Source of the DNA: Bradyrhizobium sp. OK095
Lineage (GTDB): Bacteria > Pseudomonadota > Alphaproteobacteria > Rhizobiales > Xanthobacteraceae
Assembly: GCF_900109945.1 (NCBI RefSeq)
Contig: NZ_FOBX01000002.1
Location: forward strand, 186,001 to 250,000
Reading direction: 5' to 3'
Length of the DNA: 64,000 nucleotides
The notes under the pieces: generated by a model
Databases searched by the model: none
Seen by the model: the letters and a program-made list of their open reading frames with translations, nothing else
Told to the model about the DNA's origin: nothing
Part shown: positions 42,618-51,572 of the stretch, in pieces
Position numbering within the stretch: the stretch's first letter is position 1
Layout: each line of letters starts with the position of its first letter
Position numbers and translations under genes: made by a program

Positions 42618-44966
42618 CTACCATTTGAACGCCGCCGAGAGCTCGTAGGTGCGGGGCGCACCGAGCAGGATCTGGTCGGGATAGAACGGATCGCCCCAGA
42701 TCGCGTAGCGCTTGTCCGCGATGTTGCGCACACGAAAAGTCAGGCGGGCCTGGTCGACCGCGTTGAACACCGTTTTTGGAATGTCGACGAACGCATAGAC
42801 GTCGGCGACGGTGTACGCCTTCATCGTCACGACGTTGGCGTCGGTATTGTAGCGGTCGCCGACATGGCGGCCGGTGATACCGAACTCCACCGGCCAGGGC
42901 GTGAAGAACCGGTACGACGCGCCCGCATTGGCCACGACCCGCGGCACGTTCGGCGGCGTGTTGCCGGAGAACGAGCCACCGACGAAATTGTAGTCGGCGT
43001 AGCGGGCATCGACATAGGCGATGTTGCCCCAGAGGCGCAGCGGCTCGATCGGTCGCACCGAGGCGGCAAGCTCGACGCCCTTCGACTCCTGCCGCCCGGC
43101 AATGTTGAGCGCCATGCCGCCCGCCGCGGCATACACGTTCTTGCGCAGGATGTCGTAGGCCGAGAACGACCACTCCGCCCGGTTGTCCCAGAACAGGTGT
43201 TTCACACCGGTCTCGTACGTGCGCGCCGTCGTCAGATCGAGCGGCTGGGTGGGCGCGAGCAGGAAGATATTATTGGCAGAGATATCCGCGCCGGTCGCGT
43301 ACTGGCTGAAGAAGGTCAGGCCGGGGACAGCCTCCCAGGTATAGCCGATACGGCCCGTCGTCGGCGCCCAGTCCTTCGTGAACGGAAAACCCGCATTCAC
43401 AAGCCCGGCGACGTCGGTCGAATTGCGGTCGAGCCCGATATGCTCGACACGGAGACCACCGACCAGCGCGAAGCTGCGCGTGAGCTTCAGCCGGTCCTCG
43501 AACGACAGCGCCTCGTTGTCGATCCGAGCGGTCTGCTGCTTGGTCGTGAGCGTGCCGTAATAGCCGCGCACGGGATCGACGAGCGGAACATAATCGTTCG
43601 GGAAGATCGCCTCGCCCGGCCTCACGAAATCGAGATAGCTCGACGACAGCGTCGTGACCAGGCGGTTGTCGAAGCCCGCAACATTCGCATCCCAAATCAG
43701 GTCGGTGATGTTGCCAACCAAGCGCTGGCTGTGCGCGACATAGAAGCGTTCCCGATACACTTGGTTCTTTGTGGAATCGAACGCCTCGATCTCGTTGTTG
43801 AACCAGGTACGCTCGGCGCCGTAACCATAGGCCTGGCTCTTCAGCGTCAGGTCCGGCGCCAGCTTCAGCTCGAAGCCACCGCGCAGCCACACTTCCTGCG
43901 CCACGTTTTTGTTGTCGAGGACGTTGTAATTGGTGTTGAAGGTACGGTCGTCGATCGTGACGGCGCCAAGGTCAGTCCTGTTGAAGTAATTGCCCGAGAC
44001 GATGCCGCTCGTCGCATGCGTGCCGCTGAAGGCGACCGGCACCAGCGGCGCGCCCCAATAGGCCTTCGAGCGATCCTCGCGATACTCGATCGCGCCCCAG
44101 ACCTTGAGGCTGTCGGAGATGCGGTAGTTGAGCTGGCCCGACACATCCAGCGTCTTGGTGTTGGTGTCGTCGGCAAAGCCGTTGAGCGAGGATCGGCTGA
44201 CGTCGAAGCGGTAGTCGAGGCCCTGAACGTTGGTGCTGCCACCGGAGCCATAATGCGTGCGGAACGAATTCAAGGAGTCATAAGAGAAATCCGCCTCGTT
44301 CCGGATCGCCCCTGTGTGCGGCTGCTTGGTGACGAAATTGATCGCGCCGCCGGCGGCCCCCTCGCCCGACATCAGCGAGGCCGCGCCTTTCAGGATTTCC
44401 ACGGCCTCCAGATTGGCGGTGTCCATCACCCGCGAGGTCATGTTCTGCGGGCCGATCTTGATGCCGTTATAGAGCGTGTTGATCTGGCTGTTGGTGAAGC
44501 CGCGCATCGAGAAGGCCGCAGGCTCGGCCGGGTTGTCGCCGGAGGTGACGCCGACTGCGCCCTGCGCGACCTCGGACACGGTGCGATAGCCCTGCTCACG
44601 CATGGTCTCGGCCGAGATCACCTCGACGGTTGCGGGCGTCTCGCGCACGGTCAGACCGAGACGCGAGGCGCTTTCCGCCACCGCATTGCTGTTGAGCGGT
44701 GTTTGCACCGTTGCCGTCGGCACGGCGGCCTTGGGCGCGGCCGATGCGGCCGCTGGCCTGCGCGCAGCTGCGCGGCGTGGGCCCTGCGCGTCCCGCGCGG
44801 CAGGCTTGGCCTGCTTGCGGGGTTGAGCGGGCAACACCTCGACGGGCGGCAGCGGCTCGCGGGCCTGCTGCGCCAGCGCGGCGGGCGGATCAAGAGCGGC
44901 AAAACATGTGAGCGTGGCGGATGCGAGCAGGAATCTGCGCGAGCGTAGAATTCGGATGAAAGACAC
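42618..44966 (-). CDS. TonB-dependent receptor (siderophore-receptor type) under B12 riboswitch control
   Basis: A 782-residue outer-membrane receptor: signal peptide about 1-32, a long Pro/Ala/Lys/Arg-rich linker (35-90), plug domain with VRETPATVEVISAETMREQGYRTV and SMRGFTNSQINTLYNGIKI, then a 22-strand barrel ending in aromatic Trp (AAFKW). The sequence type is that of ferric-siderophore receptors (FhuE/FpvA-like) rather than short BtuB. The start is GTG 44966 with GAGG seven bases upstream. The cobalamin riboswitch 5' of it implies transport of cobalamin, a corrinoid or chelated cobalt rather than iron. Operon partner: PepSY protein. Confidence 0.9.
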   Translation of the reverse strand: MSFIRILRSRRFLLASATLTCFAALDPPAALAQQAREPLPPVEVLPAQPRKQAKPAARDAQGPRRAAARRPAAASAAPKAAVPTATVQTPLNSNAVAESASRLGLTVRETPATVEVISAETMREQGYRTVSEVAQGAVGVTSGDNPAEPAAFSMRGFTNSQINTLYNGIKIGPQNMTSRVMDTANLEAVEILKGAASLMSGEGAAGGAINFVTKQPHTGAIRNEADFSYDSLNSFRTHYGSGGSTNVQGLDYRFDVSRSSLNGFADDTNTKTLDVSGQLNYRISDSLKVWGAIEYREDRSKAYWGAPLVPVAFSGTHATSGIVSGNYFNRTDLGAVTIDDRTFNTNYNVLDNKNVAQEVWLRGGFELKLAPDLTLKSQAYGYGAERTWFNNEIEAFDSTKNQVYRERFYVAHSQRLVGNITDLIWDANVAGFDNRLVTTLSSSYLDFVRPGEAIFPNDYVPLVDPVRGYYGTLTTKQQTARIDNEALSFEDRLKLTRSFALVGGLRVEHIGLDRNSTDVAGLVNAGFPFTKDWAPTTGRIGYTWEAVPGLTFFSQYATGADISANNIFLLAPTQPLDLTTARTYETGVKHLFWDNRAEWSFSAYDILRKNVYAAAGGMALNIAGRQESKGVELAASVRPIEPLRLWGNIAYVDARYADYNFVGGSFSGNTPPNVPRVVANAGASYRFFTPWPVEFGITGRHVGDRYNTDANVVTMKAYTVADVYAFVDIPKTVFNAVDQARLTFRVRNIADKRYAIWGDPFYPDQILLGAPRTYELSAAFKW

Positions 44967-44970
44967 GGTT

Positions 44971-45014
44971 GGACCTCGGTGACGTCAGTGGCACGTCACA
45001 GCGAACCAAGGTCC
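44971..45014 (-). promoter_or_regulatory. Ribosome-site-sequestering hairpin of the TonB receptor leader
   Basis: Two stacked stems: GTGACGT/ACGTCAC with a 7-nt loop, and outer GGACCT/AGGTCC. The GAGG ribosome site of the receptor (complement of 44974-44977) overlaps the 3' outer arm. This is the layout of a translational expression platform for the adjoining riboswitch. Confidence 0.6.
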
Positions 45015-45084
45015 CATCGTCCGGCTTTCAGCCTTCCGATGAAGCCAAATGTCTGTACTCCCCGACCGACATCTTCGCGTGTGA

Positions 45085-45272
45085 CCACGGCTGACGGCAG
45101 GTCTCCTGGCTCGCGGGTCGTTACCTTGCATCGCCTTCCCGGGACCGAGATACCCAGTGGCTCGTGACACAAGATTCGCCGCTTACAGTTGCGGGGGCAG
45201 CCACGGCATTGGGGACAATGTCCCCGCACCGCATTCCCTTTTCATCCCCTCTCGGGGAAACCGTCGAAGCCA
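45085..45272 (-). promoter_or_regulatory. Cobalamin riboswitch 1 (upstream of TonB receptor)
   Basis: On the minus strand, in order: TTTCCCCGAGAGGGGA stem, AAAAGGGAATGCGGTG, the hallmark GCCCCCGCAACTGTAAGCGG, GCCACTGGGT, and the B12 box AGCCAGGAGACCTGCC near 45096-45111. All are conserved aptamer elements of the class I cobalamin riboswitch. It lies about 120 bp before the receptor start; the spacer 44967-45353 holds no gene. Confidence 0.93.
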
Positions 45273-45353
45273 TCTAGGATTACGAGCAAGACAGAGTCAA
45301 TGTACAAGCTGCGGCGTTATTGCCACAGCGACCAACTTCCTTGGGAGATCTGC

Positions 45354-45926
45354 ATGGAAGGCGAAACCTTCCTCTGGTTGATACGGCATGCCCCCGTCGA
45401 CGGCATCAAAGGGACGATCCATGCGGCCGACGCGCCTGCCGATCACGGCGATCGCGCGCAGCTGGAAGCGCTGCGGCGACACCTGCCGCGGGATGTCGCC
45501 AGCTATGCCAGTCCGTCGCGGCGTACGGTCGAGACGGCGCGGGCGCTGGGGCTCGAACCGGCTTTGGTCAGCGAGTTCAGCGAGCAAAACTTTGGCGACT
45601 GGACCGGCCGGCGGCATGACGAGCTCGCCGCGACCGGTGGCGAGGCCTATACGCAGTTCTGGAGCGATCCGGCGCGCGGAAAGCCGCCGGGCGGTGAAAG
45701 TTTTGACGATCAGGTCGCGCGCGTCCGGCGAGGTCTCTCGCAGATCGGCCCCGGCTCCGCAACACTCGTCGTGCATTCCGGCACGATCCGCGCGGCGCTC
45801 TGTGTTGCGCTGGATCTCACACCACAAGCAGCCTTGCGCTTCGTGGTCGATCCGTTGTCGCTGACCCGGATCGACCGGCTCGCCACCGGCTGGCGCGTCG
45901 TCTCCGTCAATCAGCAGATCAGCTAG
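45354..45926 (+). CDS. Histidine phosphatase family protein, probable alpha-ribazole phosphatase (CobC-like)
   Basis: A 190-residue phosphoglycerate-mutase-fold phosphatase. The catalytic R11-H12 lies in LIRHAPVDG, the form common in CobC-like proteins, with a second His in VVHSGTIRA and a Glu/Arg set in QNFGDWTGR. GGGAG lies ten bases before ATG 45354. It would dephosphorylate alpha-ribazole phosphate or its cobalamin form. Its end overlaps the end of cobT by 8 bp, tail to tail, and it is on the strand opposite to the riboswitch operons. Confidence 0.82.
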   Translation: MEGETFLWLIRHAPVDGIKGTIHAADAPADHGDRAQLEALRRHLPRDVASYASPSRRTVETARALGLEPALVSEFSEQNFGDWTGRRHDELAATGGEAYTQFWSDPARGKPPGGESFDDQVARVRRGLSQIGPGSATLVVHSGTIRAALCVALDLTPQAALRFVVDPLSLTRIDRLATGWRVVSVNQQIS

Positions 45927-46971
45927 GCCGATCCGGCACGTTGGCCTGCGCAAACGTCGCCATGCCGTTGTGGAGGCTGCACGCGAGCCGCACCAGCGGC
46001 AACGCGATGGCGGCGCCCGATCCCTCGCCGAGCCTGAGATCGAGGCTGATCAGCGGCTGCACGTTCAGCGCGCGGAGCACGAGACGATGCCCCTGCTCCG
46101 CCGATTGATGCGACGGCAGCAGGAACGGCTGGCACGACGGATTCAATCGCGTCGCCGCCAAAGCTGCGACCGAGACAATGAAGCCGTCGATCAGGACGGG
46201 AATACGGCGCTGTGCAGCCGCGATGATCGCGCCGCAGATCGCCGCGATCTCGAGACCACCGACCGCGCTGAGAATCTTTTCGGGCGCAACACCAGAGACG
46301 CCATGATGCACGATCGCGGCATCGATCACACGCGCCTTGTGCGCGCGGCCGGCCGCATCGACACCGGTACCGCTGCCCGCAATCTCCTCGGCGCTGATGC
46401 CGAGCAGGCTCGCCGCAATCGCGGCCGAGGTCGTGGTGTTGCCGATGCCCATCTCGCCGAAGATCAGGAGATCGGGTTGTTGGGCTTCCGCGCGCGCGAC
46501 TACGCGCTGACCGGCTTCGAACGCAAACGCCAACTCCGCAGGCGCAAGCGCGGCTTCAACGCTGAAATCGCGCGTGCCGCTGCGCAGCTTGTCGGTGACG
46601 ACGCCCGCCATCTGCTCCTGCGCCAGTGTGCCGACGTCGACCACCTCCAGGCTGGAACCAAGTTCGCGTGCGAGCACCGAGATTGCCGCGCCGCCGGAGG
46701 CAAAATTCGCCATCATCGCGATGGTCACGGCTTGCGGGTAGGCCGATACGCCCTGCGCGACGATGCCGTGATCGCCGGCGAAGACGATGATCGGCACGCG
46801 GGCCGCGCGCGGCTGCCCGGTCGCTTGCAGTCCCGCAAGCTCGATCGCTAGCTGCTCCAGCCGGCCAAGCGCGCCAGTCGGTTTCGTCAGCTGCGCCTGC
46901 CGCGCGATCGCCGCATCGCGATGGGCTGCGGAGATCTCGGGGCATTTTTTGTAGACCCAGTCGGGGAGCAT
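45919..46971 (-). CDS. cobT: Nicotinate-nucleotide:dimethylbenzimidazole phosphoribosyltransferase
   Basis: A 350-residue CobT enzyme (called CobU in Pseudomonas denitrificans), which makes alpha-ribazole phosphate for the lower ligand of cobalamin. Motifs include TKPTGALGRLEQLA, VFAGDHGI, GEMGIGNTTTSAAI and HHGVSGVAPEKILSAVGG. ATG 46971 (MLPDWVYKK) fits the family; a longer frame overlaps cobF. It is last in the cbiM-cobF-cobT operon, 10 bp after cobF. Confidence 0.94.
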   Translation of the reverse strand: MLPDWVYKKCPEISAAHRDAAIARQAQLTKPTGALGRLEQLAIELAGLQATGQPRAARVPIIVFAGDHGIVAQGVSAYPQAVTIAMMANFASGGAAISVLARELGSSLEVVDVGTLAQEQMAGVVTDKLRSGTRDFSVEAALAPAELAFAFEAGQRVVARAEAQQPDLLIFGEMGIGNTTTSAAIAASLLGISAEEIAGSGTGVDAAGRAHKARVIDAAIVHHGVSGVAPEKILSAVGGLEIAAICGAIIAAAQRRIPVLIDGFIVSVAALAATRLNPSCQPFLLPSHQSAEQGHRLVLRALNVQPLISLDLRLGEGSGAAIALPLVRLACSLHNGMATFAQANVPDRPS

Positions 46972-46981
46972 GCTGCCTCGC

Positions 46982-47731
46982 TTACGGCCTGCGCTTGAGA
47001 ATGTAGCTGTCCATGATCCAGCCATGCCGCTCGCGCGCCTCTTGCCGCGCAGCGACGATGCGTGGGCCCGCTTCGACAAGCGCGCCGGACATGATGATCT
47101 GATCGGGCATGCCGAGATAGGCGCCCCACCAGATCTGAAGCCCTTCCGGATCGAGTGACTGGAATGCGATGCCGCCGTCGAGCATCACAACAATTGTATC
47201 CACGCCTGCCGGCCAGCCGCCTTCGCGCAGGCGACGGCCGGTGGTGACCAGGAACGGCTCGCCGATGTCGTTGAGCGGCAGCGCATGCGCTGCGCAGAGC
47301 GCCTGGATCGAGGTGATGCCGGGGATGACCTCGATATCAGGCAAGGGATCGAGCCGTCGCGAAATGCGCAGCGAGGAATCGTAGAGCGAGGGATCGCCCC
47401 AGATCAGCAGCGCGACCTTGCCCTCGCCTTCGAGATGGCTGGCGATCGTCTGCGACCAGGCCGAGGCCACGGCATCATGCCAGTCGTCAACACCTTTGCG
47501 GTAGTCCGCATCAGTTGCATCGCGCAGGGGAAGATCGAACTCGGCGATGCGCGTCTGTTTGTTGGTGAGCACATCCGCGCAAATCGTCCGCCTGAGATCG
47601 GCGAGATCGGATTTCGCCGTCCCCTTGCGCGGGATCAGGACGAGATCGGCCGCGTTGATCGCACCAATCGCAGCACGTGTGAGCTGCCCGGGATCGCCGC
47701 AACCGATGCCTATCAGGGAGAGCGTGAGCAT
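46982..47731 (-). CDS. cobF: Precorrin-6A synthase (deacetylating)
   Basis: A 249-residue SAM-dependent methyltransferase of the tetrapyrrole-methylase fold, which methylates C1 and releases acetate in the aerobic corrin pathway. The N-terminal LIGIGCGDPGQLT SAM loop, ALLIWGDPSLYDSS and VIPGITSIQALCAAHALPLNDIGEPF segments split here are CobF-specific. It lies 39 bp after cbiM. Presence of CobF supports the aerobic route. Confidence 0.94.
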   Translation of the reverse strand: MLTLSLIGIGCGDPGQLTRAAIGAINAADLVLIPRKGTAKSDLADLRRTICADVLTNKQTRIAEFDLPLRDATDADYRKGVDDWHDAVASAWSQTIASHLEGEGKVALLIWGDPSLYDSSLRISRRLDPLPDIEVIPGITSIQALCAAHALPLNDIGEPFLVTTGRRLREGGWPAGVDTIVVMLDGGIAFQSLDPEGLQIWWGAYLGMPDQIIMSGALVEAGPRIVAARQEARERHGWIMDSYILKRRP

Positions 47732-47770
47732 CGCGTGTGGGGGCGGCCATCGTGGCCGCCCCTTGGTCTC

Positions 47771-48448
47771 TTAAGCAGCGTTATGCAGGCGCGGCGTGAC
47801 GAGGCCGGGCGCCGTGACACCGCGTAGCGACTTCGCCAGCGCCAGCACTGCGAGATCGGCCAGCGGCTCGATCACGATGACCAGCGCGTAGGAGGCCGCG
47901 AAAGTCGCGATGTTGACGAGATTGGTCGCGCCAAAGCCGGAGCCATAGAGCGCCCAGAACGCCACCCAGGCGATGACGCCAGCCTGATACGTGGTCGAAA
48001 GCGCCAGTGCCTGACGGTACTGCAAATCGACATAGGCGGTGGCGCGTGGAATGATCCGCGTGGCGATCGCCTGGATCGCGAACAGCGGCACCAGCAGCGT
48101 GGTGACGTTCATGCCGTATTGCGGCAAGTCGGGCGGCTCGAAGAAGATGCCCTGGAACAGAAGACCGAACGCGAGGCCGAAGGCCGCGGGCGCAGCACCG
48201 AACAACAGGAACAAGGTCGAGCCGAGGATGAAGTGCACCTCGGAGACGCCGACTGGGAAGTGCGGCATGATCTCGAAGAAGATGAAGACGAGGCCGGTGG
48301 TGGCGAGCGTCCGCGCCGCAAACGACGTGATGCCCTGCTCGCGCACGGTCTCGACCGCGAGCTTCAGCGCAACACCGCCCACTGCGATGCCCGTTGCGTA
48401 ACTCAACACGAGCTTGGCGTCCGATACTAGTCCGGGTTCGATATGCAT
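47771..48448 (-). CDS. cbiM: CbiM-type cobalt ECF transporter substrate-specific component
   Basis: A 225-residue membrane protein with about six helices. It begins Met-His (MHIEPGLV); in CbiM/NikM the N-terminal amine and His2 coordinate the metal. PHFPVGVSEVHFILGSTLF and YGMNVTTLLVPLFA are typical of the family. AAGGAA precedes ATG 48448. It is directly under a cobalamin riboswitch, consistent with cobalt uptake. No cbiN, cbiQ or cbiO gene is nearby, unlike standard cbiMNQO operons. Confidence 0.88.
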   Translation of the reverse strand: MHIEPGLVSDAKLVLSYATGIAVGGVALKLAVETVREQGITSFAARTLATTGLVFIFFEIMPHFPVGVSEVHFILGSTLFLLFGAAPAAFGLAFGLLFQGIFFEPPDLPQYGMNVTTLLVPLFAIQAIATRIIPRATAYVDLQYRQALALSTTYQAGVIAWVAFWALYGSGFGATNLVNIATFAASYALVIVIEPLADLAVLALAKSLRGVTAPGLVTPRLHNAA

Positions 48449-48496
48449 GGCTCAGTTCCTTCCTGCCGTCACACCCGACGGCCTTGGCCTCAAAAC

Positions 48497-48690
48497 ATGC
48501 ACGGCCGGTCTCCTGGCTCGCGGTTCACTGGGGTTCTCCGGCCTTCCCGGACCTTGCGGCCCAGTGGCTGATCGGAGTCCCTCACCGCTTACAGTCGCGG
48601 GGGCGGCTGGGGTTTTGGGCGCCGCAACTGGGTCCGCCCATCCCCATTCCCGATTATGCTCTAAGCGCTTTGCGCCGCGTCGAGCACCAT
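48497..48690 (-). promoter_or_regulatory. Cobalamin riboswitch 2 (upstream of cbiM)
   Basis: Minus-strand elements: CGGGAATGGGGATGG, CCGCCCCCGCGACTGTAAGCGG, GCCACTGGGC and B12 box GCGAGCCAGGAGACCGGCC (about 48503-48521). A 6-bp hairpin GCCGTC/GACGGC at 48465-48482 lies between the aptamer and the AGGAAGGA ribosome site of cbiM. The 303-bp spacer 48449-48751 holds no gene. It lies 3' of cobA, so cbiM-cobF-cobT form a separately controlled unit. Confidence 0.93.
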
Positions 48691-48751
48691 GCATCTCCTG
48701 TGTGCCCTTTTCGCCAGCCGGGCGTCAAGGGGCGACCGGCGGCCGGGGCGA

Positions 48752-49483
48752 TCATGACGGATAATCCCCCGCCAGCGCGCCGAACAGGATCACAGCGGCG
48801 GTCGAAGCCGCGCCTCCCCGGGCAAGCTGCTCGGCCAACTCGCCAATCGTGGTGCGGAGCAGGCGCTCGTCGTCGCGCCCGAGGGATTCGGCGAACAGCG
48901 CCGGGGTCTCAGGCGCGAGGCCATGCTCGATCAACTTTGCGACAAGCTCCGGAAAGGTGCGCCGGCCCATATAGACCACGGTCGTCGCCTCAGGGTCGGC
49001 CAGCGCCGCCCAGTTCAGATTTTGCGGCAGCTCGCCGGTGACATCGGCCCCGGTGATGAACTGCACCCGGCGCGAGGTGTGGCGCCGGGTCAGGGGAATG
49101 CCGGCTTGCGCGGCGGCGACACAGGCCGAGGTGACGCCGGGAATGATCTCGTAGCCGACGCCGGCTTCGCGCAGCGTCTCCAGCTCCTCCTCGAGCCGGC
49201 CGAAAATGCCGGCATCGCCAGACTTCAAGCGCACCACGCGCACGCCGGTGGCGGCATAGTCGACCAGCAGGCGATTGACATGATGCTGTTTGGTCGAGGG
49301 CCGGCCTGCCCGCTTCCCCACCGCGACGAGATTGGCACCGGGCCGGGCGAGATCGAGGATCGCCCCCGAAGCGAGGTCGTCATAGAGCACGACATCGGCC
49401 TCGCGCAGCCGCGCGGCACCCTTGAGCGTGAGAAGCTCGGGGTCGCCGGGTCCGGCGGAGATGAAAGTGACAAGACCGCTCAC
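48752..49483 (-). CDS. cobA: Uroporphyrinogen-III C-methyltransferase
   Basis: A 243-residue SUMT that methylates uroporphyrinogen III at C2 and C7 to give precorrin-2, the entry to the corrin pathway. Motifs: ISAGPGDPELLTLKGA, VRLKSGDAGIFGR, IPGVTSACVAAAQAGIPLT. It lacks the oxidase/chelatase half of CysG. The start is GTG 49483, overlapping the cobB stop as GTGA. Last gene of the long cob operon. Confidence 0.95.
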   Translation of the reverse strand: MSGLVTFISAGPGDPELLTLKGAARLREADVVLYDDLASGAILDLARPGANLVAVGKRAGRPSTKQHHVNRLLVDYAATGVRVVRLKSGDAGIFGRLEEELETLREAGVGYEIIPGVTSACVAAAQAGIPLTRRHTSRRVQFITGADVTGELPQNLNWAALADPEATTVVYMGRRTFPELVAKLIEHGLAPETPALFAESLGRDDERLLRTTIGELAEQLARGGAASTAAVILFGALAGDYPS

Positions 49484-50790
49484 CGGTCCTCCGCGATCAG
49501 ATGGAAGAACGTGCCGGTGGCGTGGTCCCGCCGCGAGCCGGTCTCTGCAATGACCGCGCCTGTCGCATCATGCACGACAGCCAGCGGCGTATCGGGCTGA
49601 GCGAGGATCGTCGAATAATGAAACTCGTGGCCGCGCAGCCGCGCGCCCGCCTGATGCCCCGGCATGGGTGCAGCGAGTGCGGCGAGGCGATAGCCCAGAT
49701 GCATGCGGCGCTTGGCAAAGCTCGTCTCCAGGCCGAGCAAGCCCGTCATCTCATGGCGGATGCCGTCGGCGTCGGTCAAACCTGCGCCCAGCACCATATA
49801 GCCTCCGCACTCGCCGTGCACGGGCCGTGTCTCGGCGAAGGCACGCAGGCCGCTGCGGAAGCGATCATTGGCGGCGATTGTCCCGGCATGAAGCTCGGGA
49901 TAGCCGCCGGGCAGCCAGCAGACATCGGCGCTCTTATCGGGCGCTTCGTCGGCAAGCGGTGAGAATGTCGAAATCTCCGCGCCCGCCGCGCGCCAGGCTT
50001 CCAGCATATGCGGATAGACGAAGGAAAACGCCGCATCTCGGGCAAGCGCAATGCGCTGGCCGGGCGGCGTCACGTTCAACCCATTCGCGGCAGGTTGCGG
50101 CGACCAGCTGGCAGCCGATCGCAGCACCGCATCGAGATCGACATGTTCGGCGACGAAGCGCGCGGCCTCGTCGATCAGTTTTCCGATCTCGGCCTGCTCC
50201 TCGGCCTGCACCAAGCCGAGATGCCGTTTCGGCAGGCTGATCTCGGCATGGCGCGGCAGCGCGCCGAACACGGCGATACCAACGCCGTCCAGCGCATGCC
50301 GCACGAGAGCTTCATGGCGCGGGCTGGCGATGCGATTGAGCACGACGCCCGCAAGGCGCATACCGGGGCGATAATCGCGAAGGCCTGCGGCGATTGCGGC
50401 TGCCGTCTGCGCCTGTCCGGAGGGATCGATTACCAGCACCACCGGCCAGCCCAGCATCTCCGCGATATCAGCGGTGGCGCCAGTGCCGGAGACGCCGCGC
50501 GCGGCGACGCCGTCGAACAGGCCCATCGAGCCTTCGGCGAGCACGACATCGGCATCCGCGCCGCGGCTGACGAGATGCGCGATCGTTGCGCGGTCCATCG
50601 CCCAGCTATCGACATTGACGGAGGCGCGTCCCGTCGCAGCGGCGTGGAAGGCAGGATCGATATAGTCGGGCCCGCTTTTAAAACACTGCACGTTCAATCC
50701 GCGATGGCGCCAGGCGCGCGCGAGCGCCAGCGTCAGCGTGGTCTTGCCAACGCCGGAAGCAGGTGCGGAGATGACGAGCCCTGCCGGCAT
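49480..50790 (-). CDS. cobB: Cobyrinic/hydrogenobyrinic acid a,c-diamide synthase
   Basis: A 436-residue glutamine amidotransferase that amidates carboxylates a and c. The N-terminal P-loop is SAPASGVGKTTLT (8-20) and the class I glutaminase Cys lies in GECGGYMVLG. ATG 50790 shares its A with the cobM stop (TGATG); a longer upstream frame overlaps cobM and is not used. Confidence 0.94.
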   Translation of the reverse strand: MPAGLVISAPASGVGKTTLTLALARAWRHRGLNVQCFKSGPDYIDPAFHAAATGRASVNVDSWAMDRATIAHLVSRGADADVVLAEGSMGLFDGVAARGVSGTGATADIAEMLGWPVVLVIDPSGQAQTAAAIAAGLRDYRPGMRLAGVVLNRIASPRHEALVRHALDGVGIAVFGALPRHAEISLPKRHLGLVQAEEQAEIGKLIDEAARFVAEHVDLDAVLRSAASWSPQPAANGLNVTPPGQRIALARDAAFSFVYPHMLEAWRAAGAEISTFSPLADEAPDKSADVCWLPGGYPELHAGTIAANDRFRSGLRAFAETRPVHGECGGYMVLGAGLTDADGIRHEMTGLLGLETSFAKRRMHLGYRLAALAAPMPGHQAGARLRGHEFHYSTILAQPDTPLAVVHDATGAVIAETGSRRDHATGTFFHLIAEDR

Positions 50791-51572
50791 CACGACGCCT
50801 CCGGAAAGCGTGGCTCGGCGCCTACGGGGCGATAGCGGCGATCGTAGTCGGCGGCGTAGAGGCGACTCTCGTCGAAATCCGCCGAGCCCAGCGTCCTGCC
50901 GACCAGGATCAGCGCCGTGCGCTCCATCTCGCTGCCGACGGCCGCATCGAGTGTTGCAAGCGTGGCGCGGACGATGCGCTGGTCCGGCCAGCTTGCGCGC
51001 CAGACGATCGCGACGGGGCAATCCGCGCCGTAATACGGCGTGAGCTCCGCCACGACCTTGTCGAGCAGATGGATCGACAGATGGATCGCCAGCACCGCGC
51101 CGGTGGCGGCGAAAGCGGCGAGCTTCTCGCCCCCGGGCATCGCGCTGGCGCGACCGGGCGTGCGGGTCAGCACAACCGTCTGAGCAAGGCCGGGCAGCGT
51201 CAATTCGGCCTCTAGCGCCGCCGCTGCCGCCGAGAAGGACGGCACGCCCGGCGTCACGGTGTAGGGAATGCCGAGAGCGCGCAGGCGGCGGAGCTGTTCA
51301 CCCATCGCCGACCAGATCGAGAGATCGCCGGAATGCAGCCGCGCGACGTCCTTGCCCTCCGCATGCGCGGCGGCGATCTCCGCGATGATCTCGTCGAGCG
51401 ACAGCGGCGCGGTATTGACGATGCGCGCATCGGTTGGGCAATGCGCCAGCACGCCCTCGGGCACCAGCGAGCCGGCATAAAGACAGACCGGACAGGCGGC
51501 AATGAGGTCGCGCCCGCGCAGCGTCAGCAAATCTGGAGCGCCCGGCCCGGCGCCGATGAAGTGCACCGTCAT
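50790..51572 (-). CDS. cobM: Precorrin-4 C11-methyltransferase
   Basis: A 260-residue tetrapyrrole methylase: [19 protein letters not shown] loop, [27 protein letters not shown] and [14 protein letters not shown]. These are CobM/CbiF hallmarks; it methylates C11. The start is fixed by an ATGA overlap with cobE. The C-terminus extends about 10 residues past the usual domain. Confidence 0.94.
   Translation of the reverse strand: MTVHFIGAGPGAPDLLTLRGRDLIAACPVCLYAGSLVPEGVLAHCPTDARIVNTAPLSLDEIIAEIAAAHAEGKDVARLHSGDLSIWSAMGEQLRRLRALGIPYTVTPGVPSFSAAAAALEAELTLPGLAQTVVLTRTPGRASAMPGGEKLAAFAATGAVLAIHLSIHLLDKVVAELTPYYGADCPVAIVWRASWPDQRIVRATLATLDAAVGSEMERTALILVGRTLGSADFDESRLYAADYDRRYRPVGAEPRFPEAS

Noticed and set aside
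42024..44948. 974-codon open frame on the plus strand
   Set aside because: It is entirely antisense to the TonB receptor, is Arg/Asp/His/Gly-rich with no recognisable domain, and is explained by GC-rich codon bias of the receptor gene.
45919..46971. cobT taken as the cobaltochelatase CobT subunit
   Set aside because: The sequence is the phosphoribosyltransferase (GEMGIGNTTTSAAI), a different protein with the same name; the chelatase subunits CobS and CobT are not in the window.
48452..48694. 80-codon frame, and similar short frames at 44985-45229 and 61792-61983
   Set aside because: They lie over the cobalamin riboswitches and their leaders; the conserved nucleotides are explained by RNA structure, not protein.
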